DNA from: Diacronema lutheri
Taxonomy: Eukaryota; Haptophyta; Pavlovophyceae; Pavlovales; Pavlovaceae
Direction of reading: 5' to 3'
NCBI GenBank assembly: GCA_019448385.1
Contig: JAGTXO010000065.1
Span: forward strand, 1-64,000
DNA length: 64,000 bases
A program made the position numbers and the translations under genes. Shown piece after piece: positions 50,998 to 60,894 of this stretch. The notes below the pieces were generated by a model. That model was not told the origin of the DNA and made no database searches. It was given only the letters and a program-made list of their open reading frames with translations. Each line of letters begins with the position of its first letter. The stretch's first letter is position 1.

Positions 50998-53900
50998 TCA
51001 CTCGTCACTCGCCGCATCGCCGCACGCCGGCGTTAGCAGCGGGCAAGCGCCGGCCGCGCACGGGCCGGCCAGGAGCTCGCCATCGTCGTCAACGCCGCCA
51101 TCGTCATCGCCGCCGCTGCCGCCGCGCGCCGTACGACGCAGCTCGGCTGCGCGGCGCGCGCGCGCGGCTCTGCCCCTGCGCGCGATTTCGGCGAGCAGCG
51201 TCGCATCGCTCAGCCCATCGAGCGCCGCGCGCTGCTCGGCGCTGAGCGGCCGCACCTCGTCGGCGAGCGCGGCGAGCGCGACAAGGTCGCCGTCCGCACC
51301 GCCGAGCCCCGCGCCGACGCCGCCGCCCGCCGCGCGCTGCCGTTGGAGCGCCGCGCGCTTTGCGGCGCGCGGCTCCGCCTGCCGCCGACAGACGGCGGCA
51401 AGCACATCGGCGACAGCGGGCTCGTTGAGCGGCGCCATTGCGCGGCCGAGGCAGGCGAGCGTGTTGGGGAAGGCGGCCTCCTGCGCGGCGAGCAGCTGCT
51501 TGATGTGTCGCCTCTCCTTGGGCGCCTCAAAGCAGGCGGGGCAGTTGTCACCGATCACGGGCAGCCCGCAGCCGTACGCAAACGCCGCGCTCTCGCGCTC
51601 GCGCACGTGCAGCAGCGGCCGGATCACGCGCACGTCGGCGCTATCGACGGTGTAGCACCCCTTCATCGTGCGCAGCTGCCCGTTGTAGAGCGCGGACATG
51701 AGGAAGGACTCGGCCAGGTCGTCGAGGTGCTGGCCGAGGGCAAGCACGTTATACCCGTGCTGCCGCGCGGCGCCGTACAGAGCGCCGCGCTTGAGCCGCG
51801 CGCAGAAGGCGCAGATCGAGTCGCCCTGCATGCTCGTCGCCGCCGCGTCGAAGATGGGCGTGTGCACGTAGTGCATCGGCAGCCCGAGCGACGCGACGTA
51901 CGGCCGCAGCGCCGACGGGTCGAACGCCGCCGTGCCCGGGTCGACGGTGACGACTCCAAGGGAGAAGTGGCCGGGCGGGCACGAGGCCTGCAGCGCGTGC
52001 AGCGCGTGCAGCATGAGCAACGAGTCCTTCCCGCCCGACAGCCCAACGAGCACGCGGTCGTTTGGCCGGATCATCCCCCAATCGCTCACAGCGCGCCACA
52101 CCGCGCTCATCACGCGGCGCGGCGGCCGGTGCCACCCGCCGGCGCTCGGCAGCGCGGCGGGCGGCCGCGCGGCGGGCGGGCCCGCGGCAAGCGCGGGCGC
52201 GGCGGCGGGCGGCGGCGGCGCGGACGGGCGCGCCTCCGCTCCCGGCTGGCGCAGCGGGTGCTCGCGGCTTGTCGCACGCCGCACGACCGCTCCGCCCTCG
52301 TCGGACCCGCCCTTGTCGGACCCGCCCTTGTCGGACCCGCCCTTGTCGGACCCGCCCTTGTCGGACCCGTCCTCGTCGGAGCCGCCCTCGCGCGGCAGCG
52401 GTGGCGCGACCGCTGCCGTCATGCGCACCGCGCGCTCCGCATCTGCGGCGCCGGCGACCGCCGCCCCGCCACCGCTCGCCGCCGGCGGCCCAACGACGCG
52501 CACGGCATCGTTGGCGCCATCGTGCGCAGCGGCGCCATCGTGCGCCGCGGCGCCATCGTGCGCAGCGGCGCCATCGTGCGCCGCGGCGCCATCGTGCGCA
52601 GCGGCGCCATCGTGCGCAGCGGCGGCACGCGGCGCGCGGCGCGCACCGCCGCCCGCGCCGTCCGCGCCGTCCGCGCGCCGGGCCGCGAGGCGCGCCGCGT
52701 AGCGCCGCGGGTCGATGGGCCCAGCGAGATGCTCGGCCAGCGCGGGCGGCGGCACATCGAGCGACAGCCCGCCTCCACCCGACGCGGAACCGCCAGCCGC
52801 TGCGTGCGAGCGCAGCTGCTGCGCGAGGAGGGCCGCCGCTTCGGCGGGCCACATGAACCAGCGCAGCGTGCGCATGTCGCCAATGATCGCGTCCGCCTCG
52901 CTCTGCGCGCCAAAGACGCCGTCGCCAAGCAACGCCGCGTCGAGCGTCGCGCCGGCCGCGCCGTCGCCGTCGGCGCCGTCGCCGTCCGCAGCGGCCGCGA
53001 GGGCCGCGGCGCGCACGGGCGCGTCGAGCGCACCGCCGAGGGTGCGCAGCGTCTCGGCGCCCGCGGCGAGCTGCTCCGCCCACGCGCGATCGACGCTCGC
53101 CAGCCCGCACGGCGCATCCGCCGCGTCGCGCCACTCGCGAGCGCCACCGCCACCGCCACCGCCACCGACGCCTTGTGCGCCCGCGTCCGCGTCCGCGTCC
53201 GCGTCCGCGTTCGCACGCGGGGACCGAGGGGAAGGGGGCGCGAGCGCGTGCGAGAAGGGGAAGGGGTCGGACGCGAGCCAGCGCCTTTCAGGGAAGGAGC
53301 GCGCGCGCGACCAGTGCCGCGCCTCGGCGGTGCGCGGGAGGAGTCGGTACGACGGGAGCAGCCGCCAGCCATGCAGCGCGACGAGCTCGACGGCACGCAC
53401 GACGTGCTCGACCTCCGCCTCGGTCGCCGTGTGGCAGAGCGACAGCCTGCAGAAGCCCGGCCGCAGCAACTCCGCCCCGCCGAGCAGCGCCGCCTCAAGC
53501 CGCGCCGCGTCGCGCTCGCTGATGCCGAGCAGCGCGTGGGCGTACGGCCCGGCACACGCGCAGCCGCCGCGCGCCTGCACGCCGAAGAGGTTGTCGAGCA
53601 GCGCGCAGACGAAGGCGTGGTGCAGCAGCCGGCCGGGCCCGCCGCCGAGCGGCGCGGGCGCGCGCACGACGAACGAGACGATAGGCACAGGCGGCGAGGA
53701 GAGGAGGGCGGCAGCCATCGTGGGTGGACCCACGGCAGACATCGTGGGTGGACCCAATACCATGATCGCAGCGTTGCGCGCCAGACCAGCGCGCAGTGAG
53801 GCGGAGACGCGCGCGTCCGCCTCGCGCAGCGCAGCGCGCCCGAGCCGGCAGAGCAGACTGCACGCCAGGCCCGCCCGCATCTCGCCGAGCAGCTGCTGCG

Positions 53901-55005
53901 TGCCCGCCTCCTCGCGCTCGTGGCCGTGCGCGTGCGCGGCGAAGCGGTGGTCGCTCGCCGTCGCGTAGAAGACGACACCGCCACCCACCACCGACGGCGG
54001 CCGTTGCTCGAGCGCCGCGCGCCGCGCGCGCATCGCCGGGTGCGAGCCATCGAGCAACGACTGTTTGACGATCAGCACGCCCGGCGCACCGACGCCACCG
54101 GGCAGCTTGTGCGGCGAGAGCACGACCGCGTCCTTGCCCGCCCAGCCGCTCGGCGTGCCGTCGGCGCTGGCGCCGGCCGGGTTCATGTCAAGGCGGCCGT
54201 GCGGCGCGCCTGCCGCGTAGTCCCAGACGGCGAGGGCGCCGTGCGCGTGGAGGAGCTGCGTGATCGTTGCATCGTCGTCACAGCCGCCCGTTACGTTTGA
54301 GCAACCGCTGAATGCACCAATCAGCAACGGCGCGCTCGCGTGCGACACGAGCGCGGCGCGCAGCGCGGCGCGGTCGAGCCGGCCGTGCTCGTCCTCGCCG
54401 AGCTGTACGACGGTTGCGGCGCTCTCCCTCCACGGCAGCAGGTTCGAATGGTGCTCCCATGGGCCAACCAGCACCACCGCGCGCTCGCCCTCCGCGCCGC
54501 GCGCGGCCGGCGGCGAATTGCCGCCCGGTGCGAAGGCGCCGGCGCGCTCGAGGCCGAGTACGCGCACAAGCCGGTCCACCGCGCCCGTCGCGCCAGATCC
54601 CGTCCACAGCACGACGTCGCCATGCTCGGCCGCGCCGGCGATGCGCGCGTTGAACGCGGCTGCGACGTGCGCGCGCGCCTCATCGCGGAATGCGGAGGCC
54701 TGCAGCCCGGCGAGTGAGGTGCTCGTGTGCGCGTTCGCGTACAGCGGCAGCGCATCGCGCAGCAGCAGCGTCTCGAACGCGTGCAGCGCGCGCCCAGACG
54801 CGGCCCAGTCTGCGTAGAGCAGCCGCCGCCGGCCGTACACCGACTCGTACGGCGCGCCCGCGCCCACCACGTCCGCCGCGACGCGCGCGAACGCCGCGCG
54901 CGTGGCGGTCGCCTGCGCGCCGTCCTCGTCGTCCTCGACGCGCCGGCGGGGCGCGCTCCCGGCGGCCTCGCGCAGCAGCTCGGAGCCGCCCGGACCACGT
55001 GCCAT
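50998..55005 (-). CDS. Cysteine desulfurase-like / TtcA-like tRNA thiolase fusion
   Basis: Single exon, about 1,335 residues from the ATG at 55005. Residues about 40-530 are a class V aminotransferase: YADWAASGR start, WTGSGATGAVDRL, EHHSN, WDYAAGAPHG, the PLP lysine in SPHKLPGG (K300), and RGGCACAGPYAH with the Cys expected of desulfurases. A central low-complexity linker has AAAHDGAAAHDG and GGSDKGGSDKGG repeats. Residues about 1000-1250 are a TtcA-type PP-loop ATPase: VGLSGGKDSLLML, ICAFCARLKRG (Fe-S CxxC), GQHLDDLAESF, VIRPLLHVRE and NCPACF. TtcA makes 2-thiocytidine in tRNA and needs sulfur from a desulfurase, so the fusion joins donor and acceptor. The 61 residues upstream of this ATG are open but lack an ATG. 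Confidence 0.85.
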   Translation of the reverse strand: MARGPGGSELLREAAGSAPRRRVEDDEDGAQATATRAAFARVAADVVGAGAPYESVYGRRRLLYADWAASGRALHAFETLLLRDALPLYANAHTSTSLAGLQASAFRDEARAHVAAAFNARIAGAAEHGDVVLWTGSGATGAVDRLVRVLGLERAGAFAPGGNSPPAARGAEGERAVVLVGPWEHHSNLLPWRESAATVVQLGEDEHGRLDRAALRAALVSHASAPLLIGAFSGCSNVTGGCDDDATITQLLHAHGALAVWDYAAGAPHGRLDMNPAGASADGTPSGWAGKDAVVLSPHKLPGGVGAPGVLIVKQSLLDGSHPAMRARRAALEQRPPSVVGGGVVFYATASDHRFAAHAHGHEREEAGTQQLLGEMRAGLACSLLCRLGRAALREADARVSASLRAGLARNAAIMVLGPPTMSAVGPPTMAAALLSSPPVPIVSFVVRAPAPLGGGPGRLLHHAFVCALLDNLFGVQARGGCACAGPYAHALLGISERDAARLEAALLGGAELLRPGFCRLSLCHTATEAEVEHVVRAVELVALHGWRLLPSYRLLPRTAEARHWSRARSFPERRWLASDPFPFSHALAPPSPRSPRANADADADADAGAQGVGGGGGGGGAREWRDAADAPCGLASVDRAWAEQLAAGAETLRTLGGALDAPVRAAALAAAADGDGADGDGAAGATLDAALLGDGVFGAQSEADAIIGDMRTLRWFMWPAEAAALLAQQLRSHAAAGGSASGGGGLSLDVPPPALAEHLAGPIDPRRYAARLAARRADGADGAGGGARRAPRAAAAHDGAAAHDGAAAHDGAAAHDGAAAHDGAAAHDGANDAVRVVGPPAASGGGAAVAGAADAERAVRMTAAVAPPLPREGGSDEDGSDKGGSDKGGSDKGGSDKGGSDEGGAVVRRATSREHPLRQPGAEARPSAPPPPAAAPALAAGPPAARPPAALPSAGGWHRPPRRVMSAVWRAVSDWGMIRPNDRVLVGLSGGKDSLLMLHALHALQASCPPGHFSLGVVTVDPGTAAFDPSALRPYVASLGLPMHYVHTPIFDAAATSMQGDSICAFCARLKRGALYGAARQHGYNVLALGQHLDDLAESFLMSALYNGQLRTMKGCYTVDSADVRVIRPLLHVRERESAAFAYGCGLPVIGDNCPACFEAPKERRHIKQLLAAQEAAFPNTLACLGRAMAPLNEPAVADVLAAVCRRQAEPRAAKRAALQRQRAAGGGVGAGLGGADGDLVALAALADEVRPLSAEQRAALDGLSDATLLAEIARRGRAARARRAAELRRTARGGSGGDDDGGVDDDGELLAGPCAAGACPLLTPACGDAASDE

Positions 55006-55096
55006 CGTTCGCCGTGCCAATATGGGGGTATGAGGCAAGTTCGAGCCACGGCGGGGAACCCCAGCCGAGTTGAGCCCAGCCGAACTGGACGGCCGC
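55006..55096. promoter_or_regulatory. 91-base divergent promoter
   Basis: Lies between the ATGs of the desulfurase-thiolase (minus) and the sulfotransferase (plus). It contains CCAATATGGGGGTATGA at about 55017-55033, similar to a sequence upstream of the kinase gene. Confidence 0.4.
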
Positions 55097-55927
55097 ATGC
55101 TCCCGCTCGTTGCGCTGGTACACGTCGCCTTCTTCCGGTACACGTCGCCAGCGACGGGCAGGAGCCTGAGCGTGTGCGTGTGCGCCAAGTGCGGCTCGTC
55201 CTCTGTCTACCACGCGCTTCACTACGCCATCCTCGCGCGCAAGAAGCGGCCCGGCCCGCCGTCGATCCACGCCTTTCTCGCGTGGCGCGCGCGCGGCGTG
55301 AGCGAGAGCAGCGAGCCGGGGGAGGTGCACGTGCATGTGACGCGCGACCCGATCGACCGCTACCTCTCCGCGTTCCACAACAAGTTGCGCTGCTGCCCGG
55401 GCACGCGCGTGCGATGCTGCCCGGAGCGCGTCATCGCTACGTCGTGCGGCCACGGGCTCATCCGCGGGCTGCTCCGCCTCGCGCGCAACGGCTCGGACGT
55501 GCCGTGCCTCCACCTCGACGACTTTGCGCGCGCGCTGCACGCCGTGCACCGAGCCGGCCGCGCGCACGAGCTCGACGAGCATTTCCTGCCGCAGCCCCTC
55601 GCGTGCCCGCTGCACGCGCCGTCGGCGGGCGTGGGCGTAGAGCGCGGCGGCGCGCCGCGGCTGGCGGCGGCGGCGCGCTCTGGCGGCGCGCGCGGCCACA
55701 CGCTTGTGCTGCGCGGCAACGTGTCGACGCTCACGCCCGCGCTCGCCGAGCTCGACGGCTTCGCCTTTCGCGGCGGCGCGCCCGCCGTGCGCACGGTTCG
55801 CCGCACGAGGCGCGGCGCGGCGGGCGGAGGCTTTGCGCTCACGCCGCGCGCTTTGCGCATGCTCTGCGAGCTGAGCCGAGCCGAGTACCGGGCGCTGGAC
55901 ATGTCAGCGCCGGCCGCGTGCGCCTAG
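55097..55927 (+). CDS. Sulfotransferase (carbohydrate type)
   Basis: 277 residues from the ATG at 55097. A PAPS 5'-phosphosulfate loop-like segment (CAKCGSSSVYHALHYAI) is near the start and the 3'-phosphate motif VTRDPIDRYLSAFHNKL at about residue 85, both in the order of the Sulfotransfer_2 family. CLHLDDFARAL and DEHFLPQ follow, as in chondroitin/HNK-type enzymes. The N-terminus (LPLVALVHVAFF) is mildly hydrophobic but not a clear anchor. The likely role is sulfation of a glycan or small metabolite using PAPS. The C-terminal half is diverged. Confidence 0.75.
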   Translation: MLPLVALVHVAFFRYTSPATGRSLSVCVCAKCGSSSVYHALHYAILARKKRPGPPSIHAFLAWRARGVSESSEPGEVHVHVTRDPIDRYLSAFHNKLRCCPGTRVRCCPERVIATSCGHGLIRGLLRLARNGSDVPCLHLDDFARALHAVHRAGRAHELDEHFLPQPLACPLHAPSAGVGVERGGAPRLAAAARSGGARGHTLVLRGNVSTLTPALAELDGFAFRGGAPAVRTVRRTRRGAAGGGFALTPRALRMLCELSRAEYRALDMSAPAACA

Positions 55928-55942
55928 TCAGTAAATGGGGTC

Positions 55943-56428
55943 TCACACATAGCAGCAGTCGCAGTCGAAGGGGCAGAGCGGGGTGCCGCCCGACACCTTC
56001 TTCTTGGTCGGCTGCAGCAGCCGCGTTTTGAAAATGCGCATCCCCTCCTCCGTCCTGCGGCCCGTCCAGCCCTCGCCGTCGTGCACGCCGCCGAGCCCGT
56101 CATCGACCCAGCCGGTGCGCTCAGCGCGGGAAGGAGGGGTGAACGCCGAGGGCACCGCCCGTTCGGCCGGCGGCGTGCCCTTCGTCGTCCTCGCGCCCTT
56201 AGGCGCCCGCGCGCCGCTGCCGCTTTTTGACGACTTGCCGTCGCTGTCCGGTCGCGCCGCGGCGCTCGGCTTTGCGGTGCGCTTCGCCCGTGCAGCGCTC
56301 GCGGCGCCGAGCGAGCCGAAGATGTCGTCGATCGACGATGATGCGCACCTGGTCGACGCACTCGCTACCTTGCCGCCCTCCGCGCTCTCGCGCCGGGCAT
56401 CCTGCCCAGGCGCGTCGCGCTTGCCCAT
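55943..56428 (-). CDS. DUF1764 protein
   Basis: 161 residues from the ATG at 56428. The family signature is complete: an N-proximal SSIDDIFGSL, a Lys/Ser/Ala-rich middle, then TGRRTEEGMRIFKT and the terminal GGTPLCPFDCDCCYV with its Cys cluster. DUF1764 is a short eukaryotic family of unknown function. The reading frame is open further upstream, with in-frame ATGs and a hydrophobic stretch (FVFMVIVMLFEW), but family length favours this start. Convergent with the sulfotransferase, with 15 bases between the stops. Confidence 0.85.
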   Translation of the reverse strand: MGKRDAPGQDARRESAEGGKVASASTRCASSSIDDIFGSLGAASAARAKRTAKPSAAARPDSDGKSSKSGSGARAPKGARTTKGTPPAERAVPSAFTPPSRAERTGWVDDGLGGVHDGEGWTGRRTEEGMRIFKTRLLQPTKKKVSGGTPLCPFDCDCCYV

Positions 56429-56793
56429 CGCCACAGCCGCGCTCTGGTGACGAGGGCCGCGCACGATGGCGCCCAAGCCCACGTGAAAGTGGAACCTGAA
56501 ACGGTCCACGCTCGGTCGCCATTCGAACAGCATGACGATGACCATGAACACAAACGGCTTGGACGGAGGGCCGCGAGGCACGGGCGGGTTCGCGCGACCG
56601 CATGCGCAACGCGCGCTCGCGCCTTGGCTCTGGCGCGACGAACCTACCTTTCCTCGTTCTCTATTCGCTCTCTCCTCCTCCCCTCCCTCCCCCTTCCCCC
56701 CTTCCGGCGCGCGCTCGCGTGCACACGCGTACGCCGACGACGCATGCGCGCGCGCACCGCACCGCGCCGCTTCTCGAGCGCAGTTCGGAGATA

Positions 56794-57974
56794 ATGTCGG
56801 CGCTCGGCTCATCGCGCAAGCAGCGCCTTTACTTCTTCACCGGCGACGACCAAGCGATCGGCTCGCACGCCGTGCGCGACATGAGCGGCGTCGACCAGTC
56901 CGTCGACTCGGTGGTCGCGTGGTCGCAGTGCCGCGAGATGCTCCTCACATCCGCCGACAAGCGCCAGGCCGTTCTTGTCATGGACACGGAGCGTGGCGTC
57001 ACAAAGAGCGAGCTGGTGCGCACGCGCCCTCGCGCGCGCGCGCGCGCGCGCACTCTCCACCTCGGTCGCGCTCCGCTGACGCGCGCGCGCGCGCGCGCAC
57101 GCTTATGCGTGCGCAGAGCCTGCGGCGCGAGCGCAAGAACTGGGGGATGACGGTCGACTCGATCGCCCCGATGCAAAAGTTTGAGCAGTACGGCCGCTCA
57201 GACGAGATCCATCTGTATGGACTGGGCGACAATGGGCGCACCGTCTTCCACCTGCACCACGACTCGCGCCAGCAGGAGAGCGTGCAGGAGCACGTGATCG
57301 CCGCTGACGCGTGCCGCAAGTACAAGTCGTACATCTTCACCGCGCAGGCGCAGACCAAGGGCGGCTTCCTCGCGCTCGGACGCTCGGACGGCGCGGTCGC
57401 GCTCTACGACTACGTGATGAAGTCGGAGAACGCGGCGTGCGTCCTCGACGGCCAGCCCGGCCCTGTAACGGCTGTCGATGTGAGTGCGGACGGCCGTTGG
57501 CTCGTGTGGACGACGCCGGACTTTGTCTTCTTCGCCGTCCTCGAGCAGACGCACTGGTGCAAGGGGAAGAAGGAGAAGCCGCGCGCGATGCGCCTCGACA
57601 TCTCCGCCGCCGACCAGACCGCCCTCGGCCTCGACCCGCCCGAGCCCGCTGTGGGCGAGCCGACAGGCGATGACGGGGAGGGTGACGACGGCGACCTCGC
57701 GGTGAACTGGCTGCCCGCGCGCTTCGACGCGGGGACGGCCGACCCGTTCAGCGCCGACGTCGTCGAGCGCGAAATCATCAGTTACGTGCGTGATGTGCAG
57801 GTGCGATGGCCGCTCAAGGCGGTGCTGCACGCGTACGAGCAGGGCGAGACGGCATGCTACGGGCTCGCGCACTCGGTCACGGCCAACGGTGCTGTCGCTT
57901 TCCACCGACCCGTCCTCGGTGACGTCGACCTCGTCGCGCTCAGCGGCGAGGTGGTCAAGACGCTCAAGTTTTGA
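56794..57974 (+). CDS. VID27-like WD40 protein
   Basis: Exon 1 56794-57015 and exon 2 57117-57974, joined by a 101-base phase-0 intron (gtgcgc...gcgcag), give 359 residues. The order is that of the VID27 C-terminal domain: FFTGDDQAIG, LVMDTERGV, KNWGMTVDSIAPMQKF, YGLGDNGRTVFHLHHDSRQ, FTAQAQTKGGFLALGRSDGA and TAVDVSADGRWLVWTTPDF. VID27 was found in yeast through vacuolar import and degradation. The usual N-terminal domain is absent here. A strong pyrimidine-rich tract and gcgcag at about 56780 suggest one more upstream exon, perhaps from the ATG at 56532. Confidence 0.8.
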
Positions 57975-58191
57975 ACTCTGGGCGCGCGCGTCCTCGCCGG
58001 CGGTGCGTGCTGGGACGAATGTCGGTCTGAGCGAGCCGACGAGTGCAGTCGCATCAGCTGCGCATCTGAAACTTGCGCGCTGGTGCACGCACTGAAGCTG
58101 ACAAATGCACGCACTGAAGCTGACCAGACAGACGCTCGAAGCTGACAGCAGTCTGCGCTCCAGCATCCTTTGCGGCGAGCCGTCCACGCCG

Positions 58192-59196
58192 TCAGTTCCA
58201 CTCGGCGGGCCAGGCCGATTCTGCCGCCACGCGCACGCGCGGCTTCCGCCGCGCGCTCGAGTTGCGCGCGTGCAGCGCCGAGTGGCGCGCGCTGGGCGCA
58301 ATGAGCGCAAACGGCCCGCCCGATCGGCAGCGCACATTCTTCATGTGCACCTCGCGCTCGTGCACGCCCTGCGGCGCCTGGCGCCACGGCTCGGCGCTCG
58401 CGCGGCTCGACTCGCGCCCAAACGAAAAGCCGCTCACGCTGCCCGGCCCGAGCTTCGCGCGGCCGAGCGTCGAGCGCTCGCGCGGGCTGTACGCACCCGG
58501 CCCCGGCGTCGACGCATCGGCGACGAGCGGGTCGGCGTCGGCTCTGAGCGCGACTCGCGCGCCGAGCATGGAGCCGTGCCCAACACTGCTCCCCTCGGGC
58601 CAGCGCGGCGTGTCGTACGCGCCCGGCCCAGGCGTGTCATCCGGCGCGAATGGGTCGGCGTCAGGATGGATCGCCGACGAGCCGCCGTCGAGCCCGCCGC
58701 CGCCCGACGCGAGGCGGAGGCGGTTGCGCGAGCGCGGGCGCACGCCGCGCGGCGCGTCGGTCGATAGCTCGGCGTAGCCGAAGACGAACCCACCGCCGCC
58801 GACCAGCGGGCCAGGCACGTACGTGTGGTCGTCGAGCCCGTCGAAGCGGAACGCGACGTCCGCGTCCGCGTCCACACCGCCGCCGAGCGCGTATGGACCC
58901 GCGTCGCCGTAGCCGATGTAACGAAAATCGAGGCTTGGCGGCCACGCGGGCGGCGGCAGCTCGGCCAGCCGCCGACCGCTCACCAGCGGCGCGGCTGGCC
59001 GCAGCGCGATGCGCGGCGGCGACGGCGGCGAGCGCAGCACGCGCGCGGCGTCTGATCCGTCGCCCAACGAGCCAAGCTGGCGCGGGCTGCGCGAGGTGGG
59101 CGAGCGCGATGAATAGGGCTGCTGCCGCGCGGGCGAAGACGCCGCCTCGTGCCCGCTGATACCCGTCAAGTAGCGCAGCTCCTTGGCCGCGATCAT
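58192..59196 (-). CDS. STPG/ODF3-like (SHIPPO repeat) protein
   Basis: About 334 residues from the ATG at 59196. Sperm-tail PG-rich repeats are visible: DDTPGPGAYDTPRW, ASTPGPGAYSPRER, with weaker ones such as HTYVPGPLVG and FDYRxxG-type strands. This family lines the lumen of ciliary microtubules or associates with the axoneme. An earlier in-frame ATG at 59319 would add 41 residues. Together with TBC1D31 it implies a flagellated cell. Confidence 0.75.
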   Translation of the reverse strand: MIAAKELRYLTGISGHEAASSPARQQPYSSRSPTSRSPRQLGSLGDGSDAARVLRSPPSPPRIALRPAAPLVSGRRLAELPPPAWPPSLDFRYIGYGDAGPYALGGGVDADADVAFRFDGLDDHTYVPGPLVGGGGFVFGYAELSTDAPRGVRPRSRNRLRLASGGGGLDGGSSAIHPDADPFAPDDTPGPGAYDTPRWPEGSSVGHGSMLGARVALRADADPLVADASTPGPGAYSPRERSTLGRAKLGPGSVSGFSFGRESSRASAEPWRQAPQGVHEREVHMKNVRCRSGGPFALIAPSARHSALHARNSSARRKPRVRVAAESAWPAEWN

Positions 59197-59396
59197 CGAG
59201 CCGCGCCTTGCGGCCCGACAAGGACGGCCGTTTCGGCCGGACCGGAACGCCCGGACTGTAACGGCAGAGGCGTTGTGATTGTTGGCGCCGCCGCCTTTGG
59301 AGGTCGTAATTCGGCACATAGCACCTTCCGCCGAGGTTCTACCAAGCCTGTTTTGCCCCACTCAGCCTCCAAGGACCCCCCGCCCCTCTCCGAGCC

Positions 59397-59723
59397 ATGC
59401 ACCAGGAGGAGCAGAACGCGGAGGAGGTGGCGCAGGGCATGGTACTCGCCTACTTCGACGGCGACCGCCCCGTCTTCCGCTCCGCCGCGCTCGCCATCTC
59501 CGAGGACGACGACGCGATCCAGGACGACGAGCCGGTCTTCTCGTACTCCGCGGGCCTGCCGCGCAACGTTGCGTACGAGATCGAGGACGACGAGCCGGTG
59601 TACCGCTCGCTCGGCGCGCTTACGATCGGCACCAGCGCGCCCTCGCCGGACATGTCCGCCCCGGCGCCGCCGTCGCTTTGTCGCCAGCGCGGTTTCGGCC
59701 AGCCCGGCCTCTGCGACTGCTAA
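59397..59723 (+). CDS. Small acidic protein with three internal repeats
   Basis: 108 residues. Three units can be aligned: FDGDRPVFRSAALAIS, IQDDEPVFSYSAGLPR and IEDDEPVYRSLGALTI. The start is Glu-rich and the end Cys-containing (QPGLCDC). No family is recognised. The context (own ATG, clean codon use, divergent from the STPG gene by 200 bases) supports a real gene. Confidence 0.5.
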   Translation: MHQEEQNAEEVAQGMVLAYFDGDRPVFRSAALAISEDDDAIQDDEPVFSYSAGLPRNVAYEIEDDEPVYRSLGALTIGTSAPSPDMSAPAPPSLCRQRGFGQPGLCDC

Positions 59724-60254
59724 GCCATACGGCGGCGCCCGCCGCCCGCCGCGCAGGGCCGCGCCGCATCGGGCGCGTCGACGAGGGAGCGCGTGCGGTC
59801 ATTCGGGCTCGCCCGGTTCGCCGCCCTTGCGCAGCTCGACTTCCCAAGCGAGCTCCTGCCCTCGTCGCGCGCGCGCTGCCGCGGCTTTGGCCGCGCGCTG
59901 CAGCCCTGCTGGGCGTGCCGGCGGATGCCAGCGGCGCGGCCGGGCGGCTTTTGTGCAGCAGGAACCGAGCCGGCGCCGTGACGCGCGACATCCGCGCTCG
60001 CTCACCGTCAGGCGACCGTCGCGCGCGAATGTCCCACTGTCGGCCGGAGCGGCTGCGGGACGCGCAAACGAGCATGGACTGGCTGCGCCTCTGGCGCGGA
60101 CGTGACGTGGCATGCTCGCACCCCCAGTAGCGTCACGCTAGTGCACGAGATTGGCGAGCGCACGTGCCTTGGACGGGTGCGACGCGGACGTTCGGAAGAG
60201 GTGCGAGGTCGCAAGTCGCAACTCGCAAGACAGCCCTTTGGGCAAGTCACCAAG
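59724..60254. other. Intergenic stretch without a clear gene
   Basis: The minus-strand frame at about 59880-59800 ends GQELAWEVELRKGGEPGEPE, which reads like a real C-terminus, but no further exon could be attached. Otherwise nothing was seen. Confidence 0.3.
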
Positions 60255-60861
60255 TCACCAGCCGGCCGAGAACACGGCGGCCGCGTCCGTGACGTCCGTC
60301 AGCTGCAGCGCGGCCTCGGCAAACGGCAACACCGCGCCGACCGACCCGTCGTTGTGCGCACCGGCCTCACGCGCACCCGATGCCGCCGGCAGCAGTGGCG
60401 CATCAGCCAGCGCGTTCGACCAGCTGCCCGCCTGCGACAGGTCGACGCACGCATGGGCGGCGGTTACGCTCGGTGCGCCGGGCTGTGGTGCTGCCGGCGG
60501 CTGCGACGGTCGCGGCGGCGCGCGCTGCTGCACGTGCGCCGCATTCAGCGCTCGCAGCCCGCAGCGGTCGAGCCGCGCCTGCAGCGACGCCGCGGCGGGC
60601 GACAACGACGCCGCAACACCAGCGGCCGGCCCATCAGCCGGGGGCGCGCGCGCGCCGAGGGCGTCGCCACTCGCGCGCGGCGTGTGCGGCTGCACGTCCC
60701 ACGCGCCGTTCAAAAGCGGCGGCAGCGGCAGCAATGGCGCCCCGTTCGCGAACGCGTCGCCATGCACGCGCGCTCGCTGCGCGCATGGCGGGCTGAGTGC
60801 AGGCGCTACGCCGGCGGCCGCTGCGCGCTTGGCGCCCGCGCCCGCGCCCGCGCCCGCGGCT

Positions 60862-60894
<33 letters not shown>

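Noticed and set aside
54440-54455. GGTTCGAAT resembling a tRNA B box
   Set aside because: It lies inside the desulfurase coding frame and no acceptor stem or A box could be found around it.
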